From Hamadaea sp. (GTDB lineage Bacteria; Actinomycetota; Actinomycetes; Mycobacteriales; Micromonosporaceae), in NCBI RefSeq assembly GCF_013362815.1, contig NZ_JABFVK010000038.1:29541-93540 (forward strand): a DNA stretch of 64,000 bases. Reading direction: 5' to 3'. The position numbers and the translations under genes are program-made. A model generated the notes under the pieces. The model worked only from the letters and a program-made list of their open reading frames with translations. It did not search any database and was not told the DNA's origin. This document shows positions 1 through 9,256 of the stretch, in pieces (positions within the stretch are counted from its first letter, which is position 1; every line of letters begins with the position of its first letter).

Positions 1-1167
1 GAGACCAGGTACAAGCCGCAGATCTTCGAGATCGTCGGCGGCACCGAGACGATCCGCACCGCGTGCAGCCGCCGGTCGAAGGAGGCCCACCGGCCGCCCG
101 GCCTGGTCGACCAGCGCGGCAAGTCGTGTCTGAACACCGAGGACGCAACCACCTGCCTCAGCGAGCTGCTCAACCAGGACCTCGTGACGCTGTTGCCGCA
201 TCCGGTCCAGGTTTACCTGGGCGCTCTAGACGAGGTGCCCGCCGAGGGAGTGCCCGCTCGCGCCATCGCGCTCGCGGCGACCGCAGTGGTGCTGGTCACC
301 GCGGTATGCGCCGTCCTGCTGAGCCGCCGGGTCCTGCGACCGATCGGCGCGCTCACTGCGGCCTCCCGAGAGCTGGCCGCAGCGGGTGCGTTTCGCGAGT
401 TGGCCGCGGCAGGCCGGCCCGACCCCGTCCCGGTCACCGGCCACGACGAGCTGGCGGAGCTGGCCCGGGCGTTCAACCGGATGGCCGGATCCCTGGCGGC
501 CAGTGAGGAACAGCAGCGACGGCTGATCGCCGACGTCGCCCACGAGCTGCGTACGCCGTTGGCGAACCTCCGCGGTTATCTGGAGGCGCTCTCGGACGGC
601 GTTCTGCGACCGAGTCCCGAACTGTTCGCCTCGTTACACGAGGAGGCTCTGCTTCAGCAGCGCATCGTCGACGACCTGCAGGACTTGGCGCTGGCCGAAG
701 CCGGCGTGCTCGCATACCACCGGAGCCGGGTGGATCTCGCAGAACTGGCGGAGACTGTGCGTACGGCGCATTCGGCCGTCGCGGAGGCCGCCGGTCTCGC
801 CCTCGATCTCCGGCACCATGCCGAGGTCACGATCGACGCCGACTCGGATCGGCTCCGGCAGGTCCTCGGCAACCTGATCCGCAACGCGATCGCCGCCACC
901 GCTTCGGGTGGCCGGATCACGCTGACGATCTCCGCCGACTCTGCGACCGCCTACCTGGAGGTACGCGACACCGGGCGCGGCATCGCACCGGCCGATCTGA
1001 CGCACGTCTTCGACCGGCTGTGGCGGGGCGACCCCGCCCGGGGACGGGGTGGCACCGGGCTCGGGCTGGCCATCGCCCGGCAGATCGTGAGCGACCACGG
1101 CGGCCGCATCGACGTCGTCAGCACCGTCGGCGTGGGGACTGCCTTCACCGTCTCGCTCCCCCGCTAG
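1..1167 (+). CDS. Sensor histidine kinase, 5'-truncated by window edge
   Basis: Membrane sensor kinase of a two-component system. The frame is open from base 1, so the true start lies upstream of the window; an internal GTG at 184 is not a credible start because it would drop most of the sensor region. In order: the end of an extracellular sensor region, one membrane segment (about codons 87-107), a HAMP linker, a HisKA dimerisation helix with DVAHELRTPL (phospho-acceptor His at codon 181, base 541), then the HATPase domain with N box NLIRNAI, G1 DTGRGI and G2 GTGLGLAI. All catalytic motifs are intact. The layout is BaeS/MprB-like. Its response regulator is presumably upstream, outside the window. 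The signal sensed cannot be read from the sequence. Confidence 0.93.
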   Translation, partial: ETRYKPQIFEIVGGTETIRTACSRRSKEAHRPPGLVDQRGKSCLNTEDATTCLSELLNQDLVTLLPHPVQVYLGALDEVPAEGVPARAIALAATAVVLVTAVCAVLLSRRVLRPIGALTAASRELAAAGAFRELAAAGRPDPVPVTGHDELAELARAFNRMAGSLAASEEQQRRLIADVAHELRTPLANLRGYLEALSDGVLRPSPELFASLHEEALLQQRIVDDLQDLALAEAGVLAYHRSRVDLAELAETVRTAHSAVAEAAGLALDLRHHAEVTIDADSDRLRQVLGNLIRNAIAATASGGRITLTISADSATAYLEVRDTGRGIAPADLTHVFDRLWRGDPARGRGGTGLGLAIARQIVSDHGGRIDVVSTVGVGTAFTVSLPR

Positions 1168-1183
1168 CTCGCGCCTTCTTCCC

Positions 1184-1246
1184 CGCTGGATCAGGGTTCT
1201 CGGTCGAATCTTGGCGCAGGATTCGACCGAGAACCCTGATCCAGCG
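1184..1246. repeat. Family A hairpin, copy 1 (perfect 27-bp inverted repeat)
   Basis: Left arm 1184-1210 begins cgctggatcagggttc, the loop is 9 nt, and right arm 1220-1246 is its exact reverse complement. No T-run follows, so it is not a classical intrinsic terminator. It lies between the kinase stop and the promoter of the next gene, and the same outer arm occurs at 7433, 35414 and, decayed, at 9187. Confidence 0.9.
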
Positions 1247-1265
1247 CCAAGGATGAAAGACGAAG

Positions 1266-1271
1266 TACGCT
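1266..1271 (+). promoter_or_regulatory. -10 element TACGCT for a leaderless start at 1279
   Basis: TACGCT ends seven bases before the ATG at 1279, so transcription should begin at or next to the start codon. This favours ATG 1279 over the in-frame GTG at 1273, which lies between the -10 box and the expected first base. Confidence 0.6.
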
Positions 1272-1278
1272 GGTGCGC

Positions 1279-1980
1279 ATGGCAGGACCCATCGCCCTGG
1301 TCGGCTCCGGCGAGTACACCGACGCCATGTTCGACGTCGACAAGCACCTGCTCGACGACCGTCCCCGGCGATATGTCCAGATCCCGACGGCGGCCGCGCC
1401 GGAGGGCGACGGCAGCCTCAATCGCTGGATCGCCTTGGGCCGCAAGCACGCCGAGAAACTCGACGCCGAACCGGTTCCGCTCGTCGTGCGTACGCGCGAA
1501 GACGCGGAAGATCCGGCGTTCGTCGAGCAGCTGACGGCCGAGACACCCGGCCTGATCTACTTCTCCGGCGGCAATCCGCTCTACGTCACCGAGACGTTCC
1601 GCGACACCAAGCTGTGGGCGGCGATCGTCCAGCTGTGGGAGAGCGGCACCGCGCTGGCCGGGTGCAGCGCCGGGGCGATGGCGTTCGGCGGCTGGGTACC
1701 GGACATCCGGCATCCCACCAAGGCCGGCGCGCCCGGTCTGGGCCTCGTGCCAGGACTGCGAGTGCTGCCGCACTTCGACAAGTTCCTCGGCCGGATGCCG
1801 GATCTGATGCTGCGCCCGTTGCTGCGTCCCCGTGAAGGCATGCGGATCGTCGGCATCGACGAGGACACCGCGCTCGTCGGTGACGGCCATGACTGGACCG
1901 TCTGGGGGCGGTCGCAGGTCTGGCTGCTGGACGGCGGACATCGCCAGGGCATTCCGTCGGGGACTGCTGTCACGCTCTGA
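1279..1980 (+). CDS. Peptidase S51-like (dipeptidase E/cyanophycinase fold) protein
   Basis: Probable cytoplasmic serine peptidase of the S51 family, a class I amidotransferase-like fold cleaving Asp-containing dipeptides or related substrates. The nucleophile elbow GCSAGAM places the catalytic Ser at residue 130; upstream FSGGNP matches the glycine-rich loop seen in this family. The 233-aa length is usual for dipeptidase E-like proteins. There is no signal peptide. The start is ATG 1279, set by the leaderless -10 box. It is a single gene preceded by a large hairpin that separates it from the kinase. The true substrate is unknown; no cyanophycin synthetase is seen nearby. Confidence 0.82.
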   Translation: MAGPIALVGSGEYTDAMFDVDKHLLDDRPRRYVQIPTAAAPEGDGSLNRWIALGRKHAEKLDAEPVPLVVRTREDAEDPAFVEQLTAETPGLIYFSGGNPLYVTETFRDTKLWAAIVQLWESGTALAGCSAGAMAFGGWVPDIRHPTKAGAPGLGLVPGLRVLPHFDKFLGRMPDLMLRPLLRPREGMRIVGIDEDTALVGDGHDWTVWGRSQVWLLDGGHRQGIPSGTAVTL

Positions 1981-2173
1981 CCGCATCCGCTGCGCGCCAG
2001 TGAGACGCGCGCGGTGAGACGCGGGCCGGCGCGAACCGCCGAACACACCGCCGCGCAGAAACCGGACAACCTATCTCGCCGTCGGCCAGACGGCCTGGTA
2101 GGGTCGGTCCACAACAGACTCACGTATCTCGAATCGTTGTGAGAATCGCGGACACACCTACCGCCTTCGCGCG

Positions 2174-2199
2174 GCGGGACTGTCCCGCGGGAGTAATAT
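2174..2199 (+). promoter_or_regulatory. Palindrome GCGGGACTGTCCCGC with downstream -10 TAATAT
   Basis: A 7-bp inverted repeat with one central base (2174-2188) lies just upstream of TAATAT (2194-2199), a strong -10 match unusual in this GC-rich window. It would sit in the spacer of the promoter reading towards the GTPase gene at 2237, a good place for a repressor. The -35 region is weak, and no regulator can be assigned. Confidence 0.45.
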
Positions 2200-2236
2200 C
2201 ACCGCGTCCTCACGTACCCATACCCGGTGGTGATCC

Positions 2237-2818
2237 ATGGTCTCCGGACTTCGCGAAGACGGCAGCCCCGCGTACGCCGTGCCGACCTCCCTCAAGGTCG
2301 TCGTCGCGGGCGGCCTCGGCGCCGGAAAGTCCACCTTGGTCGGATCGGTCAGCGAGATCACGCCGCTGCACACCGAAGAGGTCTACACCACCAAGGATCC
2401 GCGCTCCGGCGTACGCCGCTCCAGCACGGTGACGATGGACTTCGGCTGGCTCACCTTCGACGAGGATCTCGTCCTCTACCTGTTCAGCGCACCGGGCCAG
2501 GAGGGCCTGTGGCCGCTGTGGGACGAGGTGGCACTGGGCGCGCTCGGGGCCATCGTGCTCGCCGACACCGATCGGTTGCATGAGTGCTTCGCCGCCATCG
2601 ACTACTTCGAGCAACGGGGTACGCCGTTCCTGATCGCGGTGAACCCGTTCTTCGGCCGCCAGCTGTTCGACCTGCAGACCGTGCGGGCGGCGCTGGCGCT
2701 GCGGCCGGGCGTACCGGTCGTCCAGTGTGACGTCCGCGACCCGCGCGCCGGACGCGAGCTGCTCGTGACCCTGATCGAGCACGTACGCACCCACACGCTG
2801 GCCCAGGCCGCCGTCTAA
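2237..2818 (+). CDS. CvnD-like small GTPase (actinobacterial conservon family)
   Basis: Small GTP-binding protein of the actinobacterial type that normally forms the fourth gene (cvnD) of conservons. The P-loop GGLGAGKST is at residues 25-33, the G3 region reads FSAPGQE, as in this family's variant with Pro-Gly-Gln but no Asp, and the base-recognition loop is VNPFF rather than NKxD. Length 193 aa is typical. Conservons also carry a kinase-like CvnA, a roadblock protein CvnB and a DUF742 protein CvnC; none is adjacent, so this is a solo copy. It is followed 40 bp later by lpd, which has its own leaderless promoter. Its partner and output are unknown. Confidence 0.83.
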   Translation: MVSGLREDGSPAYAVPTSLKVVVAGGLGAGKSTLVGSVSEITPLHTEEVYTTKDPRSGVRRSSTVTMDFGWLTFDEDLVLYLFSAPGQEGLWPLWDEVALGALGAIVLADTDRLHECFAAIDYFEQRGTPFLIAVNPFFGRQLFDLQTVRAALALRPGVPVVQCDVRDPRAGRELLVTLIEHVRTHTLAQAAV

Positions 2819-2845
2819 CCGGGCGAAACCCCCCGGAACCAGGGG

Positions 2846-2851
2846 TAGGCT
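2846..2851 (+). promoter_or_regulatory. -10 element TAGGCT for leaderless lpd
   Basis: TAGGCT stands seven bases before the ATG at 2859, and no Shine-Dalgarno sequence lies between, so lpd is probably transcribed as a leaderless message from its own promoter rather than only from the GTPase gene. Confidence 0.6.
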
Positions 2852-2858
2852 CACGATC

Positions 2859-4244
<1,386 letters not shown>

Positions 4245-4306
4245 GTTGATCATGAACCTACGGTTCCGCCTGTCCGGCGTGTCGCGCCCTCCGGTTCATG
4301 ATCAAC
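4245..4306. repeat. Family B repeat, copy 1
   Basis: Arms gttgatcatgaacc (4245-4258) and ggttcatgatcaac (4293-4306) are exact reverse complements; the interior carries ggcgtgtcgc, the core shared by families B and E. It sits between the convergent lpd and aldo/keto reductase genes, one base after the lpd stop, and could end both transcripts. Confidence 0.85.
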
Positions 4307-4329
4307 GCCGGTCAGTCAGCCCGCCGGTC

Positions 4330-5307
4330 TCACCAGCGGTCGTGCACCAGCGGCCGGATCAGCTCGTCGTAGACCTCGGTGACCTGACGCATAGCCTCCT
4401 CGCTCAGCGGCGCTAGACCGGCCGCCGAGGCGTTGGCCTCCGCCTGCTGAGGTGAGCGCGCGCCGGGGATGACGACGCTGACCCCGGGCTGGTCGATGAT
4501 CCAGCGCAGGGCGAACTGCGCCATCGTCGCGCCCGGCGGCACCAGCGGACGCAGTCGGCGTACGGCTTCGAGGCCGACGTCGAAGGGCACGCCGGAGAAG
4601 GTCTCGCCCACGTCGAAGGCCTCCCCGTGCCGGTTGTAGTTCCGGTGATCGTCGGCGGCGAACGTCGTGTGCTCGTCGTACCGGCCCGACAGCAGGCCGC
4701 TGGCCAGCGGCACCCGGGCGATGATGCCGACCCCGGCCGCCTGTGCGGCGGGCAGTACGCGCTCCAGCGGCTTGAGCCGCAGCGCGTTGAGGATGATCTG
4801 CACGCTCGCCACGTTCGGCCGGGCGATCGCCGTCAACGCCTCGTCGCACGTCTCGACGCTCACCCCGTACGCCGCGATCCGCTTCTCGGCGACCATCGTG
4901 TCCAGCGCGTCGTAGACAGCGTCGGAGGAGTACACGGGGGTGGGCGGGCAGTGCAACTGGACGAGGTCGAGCGTGTCCATCTGCAGGTTCTGCCGGGATC
5001 GGTCGTTCCAGCGCCGGAAGTTGTCCAATGTGTACGCAGACACTTCCTGTGGCACCCGCCGGCCCATCTTGGTGGCGATCGTCAGCCCGGGGCGGTCCTT
5101 GCGGAACTCGCCGACGAACTGTTCGCTGCGGCCGTCGCCATAGACGTCGGCGGTGTCGATGAAGGTGACGCCGGCGTCCACGGCGGCCTGGAGCACGGCT
5201 TCGGCGTCGTCGGCGGCGACCTCGCCCCAGTCCGCGCCCAGCTGCCACGCGCCGAGTCCGACCTTGCTCACGGTGCGGCCGGTGCGGCCGAGGATCGCGG
5301 TGTCCAT
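4330..5307 (-). CDS. Aldo/keto reductase
   Basis: NADPH-dependent oxidoreductase of the aldo/keto reductase superfamily with a TIM-barrel fold. FIDTADVYGDGRSE supplies the catalytic Asp and Tyr, ATKMGRR the Lys and LVQLHCPP the His of the tetrad; the C-terminal VVIPGARSPQQAEAN is the usual NADPH-binding segment. Length 325 aa is typical of the YajO/Tas-like group that acts on sugars and small carbonyls. TAAGGT six bases before the ATG suggests a leaderless message. It is a single gene with B repeats on both sides. The substrate cannot be read from the sequence. Confidence 0.9.
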   Translation of the reverse strand: MDTAILGRTGRTVSKVGLGAWQLGADWGEVAADDAEAVLQAAVDAGVTFIDTADVYGDGRSEQFVGEFRKDRPGLTIATKMGRRVPQEVSAYTLDNFRRWNDRSRQNLQMDTLDLVQLHCPPTPVYSSDAVYDALDTMVAEKRIAAYGVSVETCDEALTAIARPNVASVQIILNALRLKPLERVLPAAQAAGVGIIARVPLASGLLSGRYDEHTTFAADDHRNYNRHGEAFDVGETFSGVPFDVGLEAVRRLRPLVPPGATMAQFALRWIIDQPGVSVVIPGARSPQQAEANASAAGLAPLSEEAMRQVTEVYDELIRPLVHDRW

Positions 5308-5313
5308 GCGGTC

Positions 5314-5319
5314 ACCTTA
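5314..5319 (-). promoter_or_regulatory. -10 element TAAGGT for leaderless aldo/keto reductase
   Basis: On the minus strand TAAGGT lies six bases before the ATG at 5307; no ribosome binding site intervenes. Confidence 0.55.
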
Positions 5320-5346
5320 GCGGTCGGCGTACCGGGGAATCCGGGT

Positions 5347-5407
5347 TCGATCATGAACGTAGGGGCGGCGACACACCGACAGGTGGGACCATAGGTTCAT
5401 GATCAAC
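5347..5407. repeat. Family B repeat, copy 2
   Basis: Arms near gatcatgaac and gttcatgatcaac, with gcgacacaccg inside, a one-base variant of the family core. It separates the divergent aldo/keto reductase gene from the next gene's promoter region, so here it cannot simply be a terminator for convergent genes. Confidence 0.8.
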
Positions 5408-5440
5408 GCGAACAGCTTAGTGGTGACTAGGCGGTAGGTG

Positions 5441-5478
5441 GTGGGATTGGGTAAACAGGGGGCGGGATTGGACAAACG
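5441..5478. promoter_or_regulatory. Two direct repeats GGGATTGG-N2-AAAC, 21 bp apart
   Basis: gtgggattgggtaaaca (5441-5457) and gcgggattggacaaacg (5462-5478) repeat with a 21-bp period, two helical turns, just upstream of the gene at 5520. This is the usual geometry of a tandem regulator site, for example a response regulator or activator. No factor can be named. Confidence 0.5.
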
Positions 5479-5519
5479 CGGGATTCCGCGTACGGATCTT
5501 GACTAGCGTCATCGACGTT

Positions 5520-6596
5520 ATGACGATCCTGACTCTCGGGGTGGCCGCTGTTCAGGCGTTCCTGCCGGTGACGGCCCCCGCTCCCCAGCCCGCTGCCGCC
5601 CTGCCGGACTCCCCGGTCCAGATCGCGGTGCAGACCCAGTCCTCCGGCGCGAACACGGTCTACCACCTGGTGCTGACCAACACTTCCGCGCTACCGGTCA
5701 CGACGACGGTCGTGCAGCGGATGCCGGACGGCACGACCAGCCTCGTCGCCGACGGCGCGGCGATCGACGGCGACCGGGTGAGCTGGTCGGCGAAGGTCGC
5801 ACCGAAGGCCGACGTGACCCTCCAAAGCTCTGGTGCGCTGCCGGTGCCGCATGCCGCCGAGCCGGTGACCGCCTGCGTCTCGGACGCCGCCTCGGGACGC
5901 CTGCTCGACTGCTTCGCCACCGACGTCGCAGCCGTGGCGGCTCCGGAAGCGCCCTGGTGGCGCCGTTGGCTGCCGTACGCAGCCCTGGCTGCTGCTCTCG
6001 GCGTACTCATCTGGTTGGGTGTGCGAGCCTGCCAACGACGGCAGGCGCGACCCGCCCGCGAACCGGAACCCCGGCGGCCCCGGCGGGAAGTGGCCTGGTG
6101 GGTGCCGGTCAGCGTGGCCGCGGCCGCAGTGATCGCGGTGAGCGCGGCGGCGTTGGTGATCTTCGCGCCGAAGATGGCGGAAGCGGTCGAGAACGCGCAA
6201 GGCGTACGCGCGCACGCCTGGAACGGGCCGCAAGCCGACGCCGAGCTGGGCGAACAGGCGTCGGACGGCACCGCGCACTTCACCATCTACTCCGTGACCT
6301 GCTCGAACGGCAAGACCACGACGTGCGACGTGACCGCGTCAGTCGCGGCGGGCGACAAGACCGTCCAGCTCTTCCGGAGCATGCAGCGGGTGTACACATC
6401 GGACACTACTTGGGTGGAGCCGGACCCGGCCGCCCTCGTCGCCGCCAACGGTGGCGATCCCTTCGCGGCCGCCGTAGTGCCGGGCACCGAACGCCTGATG
6501 GCGCTGCGGTTCACCGTCCCGACCGGCGCGCAGCCGCAGCGGCTGGAGCTGCACGACGGAGCCTTCGCCGGAGGAGTCGTGCTGGACCTGGAATGA
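5520..6596 (+). CDS. Membrane-anchored protein of unknown function
   Basis: I do not recognise a family. The start is ATG 5520, which gives a signal-like opening (MTILTLGVAAVQAFLP); a TTG 21 bases earlier is less likely. An extracytoplasmic Ala/Thr/Val-rich beta domain follows (about residues 30-145), then a membrane segment, a short basic Arg/Pro-rich stretch, a second membrane segment, and a C-terminal domain of about 140 residues with two Cys-containing strands that faces the outside if the topology is right. The 358-aa protein is followed seven bases later by the SDR gene, so the two are probably co-transcribed. Tandem repeats upstream suggest regulation. Confidence 0.7.
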   Translation: MTILTLGVAAVQAFLPVTAPAPQPAAALPDSPVQIAVQTQSSGANTVYHLVLTNTSALPVTTTVVQRMPDGTTSLVADGAAIDGDRVSWSAKVAPKADVTLQSSGALPVPHAAEPVTACVSDAASGRLLDCFATDVAAVAAPEAPWWRRWLPYAALAAALGVLIWLGVRACQRRQARPAREPEPRRPRREVAWWVPVSVAAAAVIAVSAAALVIFAPKMAEAVENAQGVRAHAWNGPQADAELGEQASDGTAHFTIYSVTCSNGKTTTCDVTASVAAGDKTVQLFRSMQRVYTSDTTWVEPDPAALVAANGGDPFAAAVVPGTERLMALRFTVPTGAQPQRLELHDGAFAGGVVLDLE

Positions 6597-6603
6597 TGTC
6601 CCG

Positions 6604-7383
6604 ATGGCGCTATACAAGCCCACCGACGGCATCATCGTGGTCACTGGCGGAGCGAGTGGCATCGGCCTGGCCCTGGCCCAGCGGTTCGCCGCGGACGGGG
6701 CCAGAGTCGTGCTGGCCGACCTGGACGGCGCGCGCGCCGCTCGGGCGGCGTACGCCCTGGGTGAGGGGCACGGCGGGATCGGGCTCGACGTCACCGACGA
6801 GGAAGCCGTGGCCCGCGCGGTGGACCGCATCGAGAACGAACTCGGCCCGATCGGCATGTGGTGCTCGAACGCGGGCGTGGCGACGCCACCCGGCCTCGGC
6901 ACCGACGCCGACTGGGAGCTGGCCTGGGGCGTGCACGTCCTCGCCCACCTGTACGCCGCGCGTACGGTCCTGCCGCGGATGGTCGAGCGGGGCCGGGGGC
7001 ACTTCCTCGTCACCGCCTCCGCCGCCGGGTTGCTCACCGAACTCGACGTCGCCCCGTACGCCGTCAGCAAGCACGGCGCGGTGGCGCTCGCCGAATGGCT
7101 GGCCATTCGCTACGGCGGCACCGGGGTCACCTTCTCCTGCCTGTGCCCGCAGGGCGTGCGTACGCCGTTGCTGGACGGCGCGCCCGCGGACTCCGCGACG
7201 CTCGCCGCCGCTCCCCTGCTCGAACCCTCGCAGGTCGCCGACTGTGTGGTCGAAGCCATCGACGAGGGGCGGTTCCTGATCCTGCCGCATCCCGAGGTCG
7301 CCCAGTACTCGCTCAACCGAGTCAGCGACCCCGATCGGTGGATCGGCGGGATGCGGAAGCTGTACCAGCGACTGCATCCCTGA
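6604..7383 (+). CDS. Short-chain dehydrogenase/reductase
   Basis: NAD(P)-dependent classical SDR of 259 aa. The cofactor motif TGGASGIG lies near residue 15, NAG in the mid-region, and the catalytic Ser (VTASAAG) and YAVSK complete the active site. VVLADLD after the second strand, with an acidic residue, favours NAD(H) over NADP(H). It starts seven bases after the preceding membrane-protein gene and is likely its operon partner. The alcohol or ketone substrate is unknown. Confidence 0.88.
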   Translation: MALYKPTDGIIVVTGGASGIGLALAQRFAADGARVVLADLDGARAARAAYALGEGHGGIGLDVTDEEAVARAVDRIENELGPIGMWCSNAGVATPPGLGTDADWELAWGVHVLAHLYAARTVLPRMVERGRGHFLVTASAAGLLTELDVAPYAVSKHGAVALAEWLAIRYGGTGVTFSCLCPQGVRTPLLDGAPADSATLAAAPLLEPSQVADCVVEAIDEGRFLILPHPEVAQYSLNRVSDPDRWIGGMRKLYQRLHP

Positions 7384-7391
7384 CGAACCCC

Positions 7392-7420
7392 TTGATCGCC
7401 TCACAGTAACCGGTTACTAT
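7392..7420 (+). promoter_or_regulatory. Promoter with a 14-bp palindromic operator
   Basis: TTGATC (7392-7397), a 17-base spacer and TACTAT (7415-7420) form a well-spaced sigma-70-type promoter. The perfect palindrome AGTAACCGGTTACT (7405-7418) covers the spacer and the start of the -10 box, so a bound repressor would block it. Transcription should begin near 7427, which puts the family A hairpin at 7433 into the 5' leader of the phosphodiesterase gene. Confidence 0.65.
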
Positions 7421-7432
7421 CGGCTCCCGATC

Positions 7433-7498
7433 CGCGCTGGATCAGGGATCTGGGTCGTATTTTCCGCAAGATTCGACACGGATCCCTGATCCAGCGCG
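7433..7498. repeat. Family A hairpin, copy 2 (in a 5' leader)
   Basis: Outer arms of 18 bp match exactly (7433-7450 with 7481-7498, atcagggatc inside); the inner part is imperfect. It lies between the predicted transcription start and the GTG at 7524, so it could act on the message as well as on DNA. Confidence 0.85.
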
Positions 7499-7523
7499 CA
7501 CAAGAAAGACCGAGGGAGCCGAA

Positions 7524-8318
7524 GTGCCGCACGTGATCGTCTTCGGGGTGGACGGCGTACGCCTCGACACCCTCGCCGCAGCGCACACCCCGAACATCGA
7601 CAAGATCACCGACACGGGCTTCTTCAGCTCCTTCGAGGTCAGCGCGTCCGCCCCGACGCTGTCCGGGCCGTGCTGGACGACGGTCGCCACCGGCATGTGG
7701 CCGGAAGCGCACGGGGTCTTCGGGAACACGTTCACCGGCCATCGGCTGGCGGTCTTTCCGGACTTCCTGACGTTGGCCAAGCGCCGGGGACTCCGCACGT
7801 ACGCCGCCCTCACCTGGGCGCCGCTGGCCACTGGCTCCTACGGCGGGCCGTTGTTCACCGACCCGACCCGTCTGTCCTATGCCGACGGTGAAGCGCTGGG
7901 CCACGCCGAAGCCGACCAGCTCGTGGTGGACGACGCCGCCCGCGCGCTGGCCGAAGGCGCGTACGACGCCGCGTTCGTCTACATCGGAGCACCGGACGAA
8001 GTGGCGCACGCCGTCGGCACCGGCCCCGAATATCTCGCGGCGATCGAACGGGCGGACATCCAGATCGGCCAGGTCCTCGACGCCGCCGCGCAGCTGGAAG
8101 ACCTGACCGTCATCGTGGTCACCGATCACGGGCATCGCGACGAAGGCGGCCACGGTGGGCGTACCACCTGGGAGAAGCAGGCGTGGATCGCGGCGAGCGG
8201 GCCCGGCGTCCCGACCACCGCGACCGAGGTGTGCCACGCGGACGTCGCGCCTCACGTGCTCGCGGTTTTCGGCCTCGACGTGAGCACGATGGCCGGCGTG
8301 CCGTTCGGCCGGCGCTGA
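7524..8318 (+). CDS. Alkaline phosphatase-superfamily phosphodiesterase
   Basis: Metal-dependent phosphodiesterase or nucleotide pyrophosphatase of the alkaline phosphatase superfamily. FGVDGVR gives the first metal Asp; the Ser/Thr-rich APTLSGPCWTT contains the nucleophile region; later GAPDEVAHAVG and VVTDHGH supply the remaining metal-binding Asp and His residues. At 264 aa it is compact and, having no signal peptide, cytoplasmic. The start is GTG 7524, with a purine-rich gaggga about seven bases before it. Its stop overlaps the start of the EamA gene (TGATG), so the two are translationally coupled. The substrate is unknown. Confidence 0.86.
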   Translation: MPHVIVFGVDGVRLDTLAAAHTPNIDKITDTGFFSSFEVSASAPTLSGPCWTTVATGMWPEAHGVFGNTFTGHRLAVFPDFLTLAKRRGLRTYAALTWAPLATGSYGGPLFTDPTRLSYADGEALGHAEADQLVVDDAARALAEGAYDAAFVYIGAPDEVAHAVGTGPEYLAAIERADIQIGQVLDAAAQLEDLTVIVVTDHGHRDEGGHGGRTTWEKQAWIAASGPGVPTTATEVCHADVAPHVLAVFGLDVSTMAGVPFGRR

Positions 8319-9169
8319 TGCCGCCCGTCGCGTTGGCGCTGGTCGCCGCCTCAGTACTGTGTCACGCCACCTGGAACCTGCTCGCCAAGCGGGCCGGCGG
8401 CGCGAGCGGGCCGATCTTCGTCGGGCTGTGGTCGGCGGTGGCCGCGCTCCTCTGGGCCCCGTTGGGCGTCTGGACACTGTGGACCGCATGGGACACCCTC
8501 GACTGGCGTACGCCGTTGTTCGTCGGAACGGCGCTGGTGCTCCACACCGGCTACTACCTCACTTTGCAACGCGGATACCGCATCGGCGACCTGTCTGTCG
8601 TCTACCCCGTCGCCCGGGGCACCGGACCGCTGCTGGCGAGCACCGCCGCCGTTCTGCTCTGGCAGGAGCAGCCGGGGCTCCTCGGCTGGGCCGGCATCTT
8701 GGCGTTGTCAGTGAGCGTCGCGCTCCTCGGCCTCCGCAAATCGAGCAGCGGCATCGGCTACGGGCTGCTCGTCGGGGTGTTCATCGCGGCTTACACGCTG
8801 CTCGACAAGCAGGCGGTGACCGCCGCGGCCATCCCGCCTGTTCTCGTGAACTGGGGCACCGACACCCTCCGCGCAGTCGCCTTCACCCCGCTGCTCATCC
8901 GTCGCCGCGACCAGATTCGGCAACTCTGGCGCGAGCACTGGAAGAGCGCCGTCGGCACGGCGATCTTCTCCCCCGCCTCGTACATGCTCATCCTGACCGC
9001 GCTCACGCTCGCGCCGGTCACCGTCATCGCCCCGTTGCGCGAGGTCAGCGTGGTGCTCGTGGTCTTCCTCGGCGCGAGGCTGCTCGGTGAACGCGACATG
9101 TGGCGGCGGCTGGTCTGCGCCTTCGGGGTGGTGCTCGGCGCGGCCGGGACGCTGCTCAGCCGCTCCTGA
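8318..9169 (+). CDS. EamA/DMT-family transporter
   Basis: Integral membrane transporter of the drug/metabolite superfamily: about ten hydrophobic segments in two EamA repeats, with the family's PVARGTGPLLAS after the first repeat's third helix and PLREVSVV in the second. Length 283 aa is typical. ATG 8318 overlaps the previous stop codon by one base. Frame-compatible extensions upstream run through the phosphodiesterase gene and are not real. Coupling to the phosphodiesterase suggests a link between its product and the transported solute, which is inference only. Confidence 0.88.
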   Translation: MPPVALALVAASVLCHATWNLLAKRAGGASGPIFVGLWSAVAALLWAPLGVWTLWTAWDTLDWRTPLFVGTALVLHTGYYLTLQRGYRIGDLSVVYPVARGTGPLLASTAAVLLWQEQPGLLGWAGILALSVSVALLGLRKSSSGIGYGLLVGVFIAAYTLLDKQAVTAAAIPPVLVNWGTDTLRAVAFTPLLIRRRDQIRQLWREHWKSAVGTAIFSPASYMLILTALTLAPVTVIAPLREVSVVLVVFLGARLLGERDMWRRLVCAFGVVLGAAGTLLSRS

Positions 9170-9186
9170 CTGCCCGCCTTTTTGGC

Positions 9187-9247
9187 ACCAGATCAGGGAT
9201 GTGGGTCGAATCTTGGCCTTTTTACGGCCGATATCCGTGATCCGGTG
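9187..9247. repeat. Family A hairpin, copy 3 (degenerate)
   Basis: Arms caccagatcagggat and atatccgtgatccggtg pair imperfectly; the interior still holds gtgggtcgaatcttgg, shared with copy 1 and partly with copy 4. It lies between convergent genes. This looks like a decayed member of the family, which suggests an older insertion. Confidence 0.65.
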
Positions 9248-9256
9248 GGCGGACCG

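Noticed and set aside
1184..1246. Family A hairpin as a plain rho-independent terminator
   Set aside because: No T-run, a 27-bp perfect stem, and a copy located in a 5' leader; it may still end transcription, but that does not explain its sequence conservation.
634..2046. 470-codon open frame on the minus strand
   Set aside because: It is antisense to the kinase and the S51 gene, its composition is the Arg/Gly/Pro/Gln-rich type of GC-rich shadow frames, and it runs through the family A hairpin.
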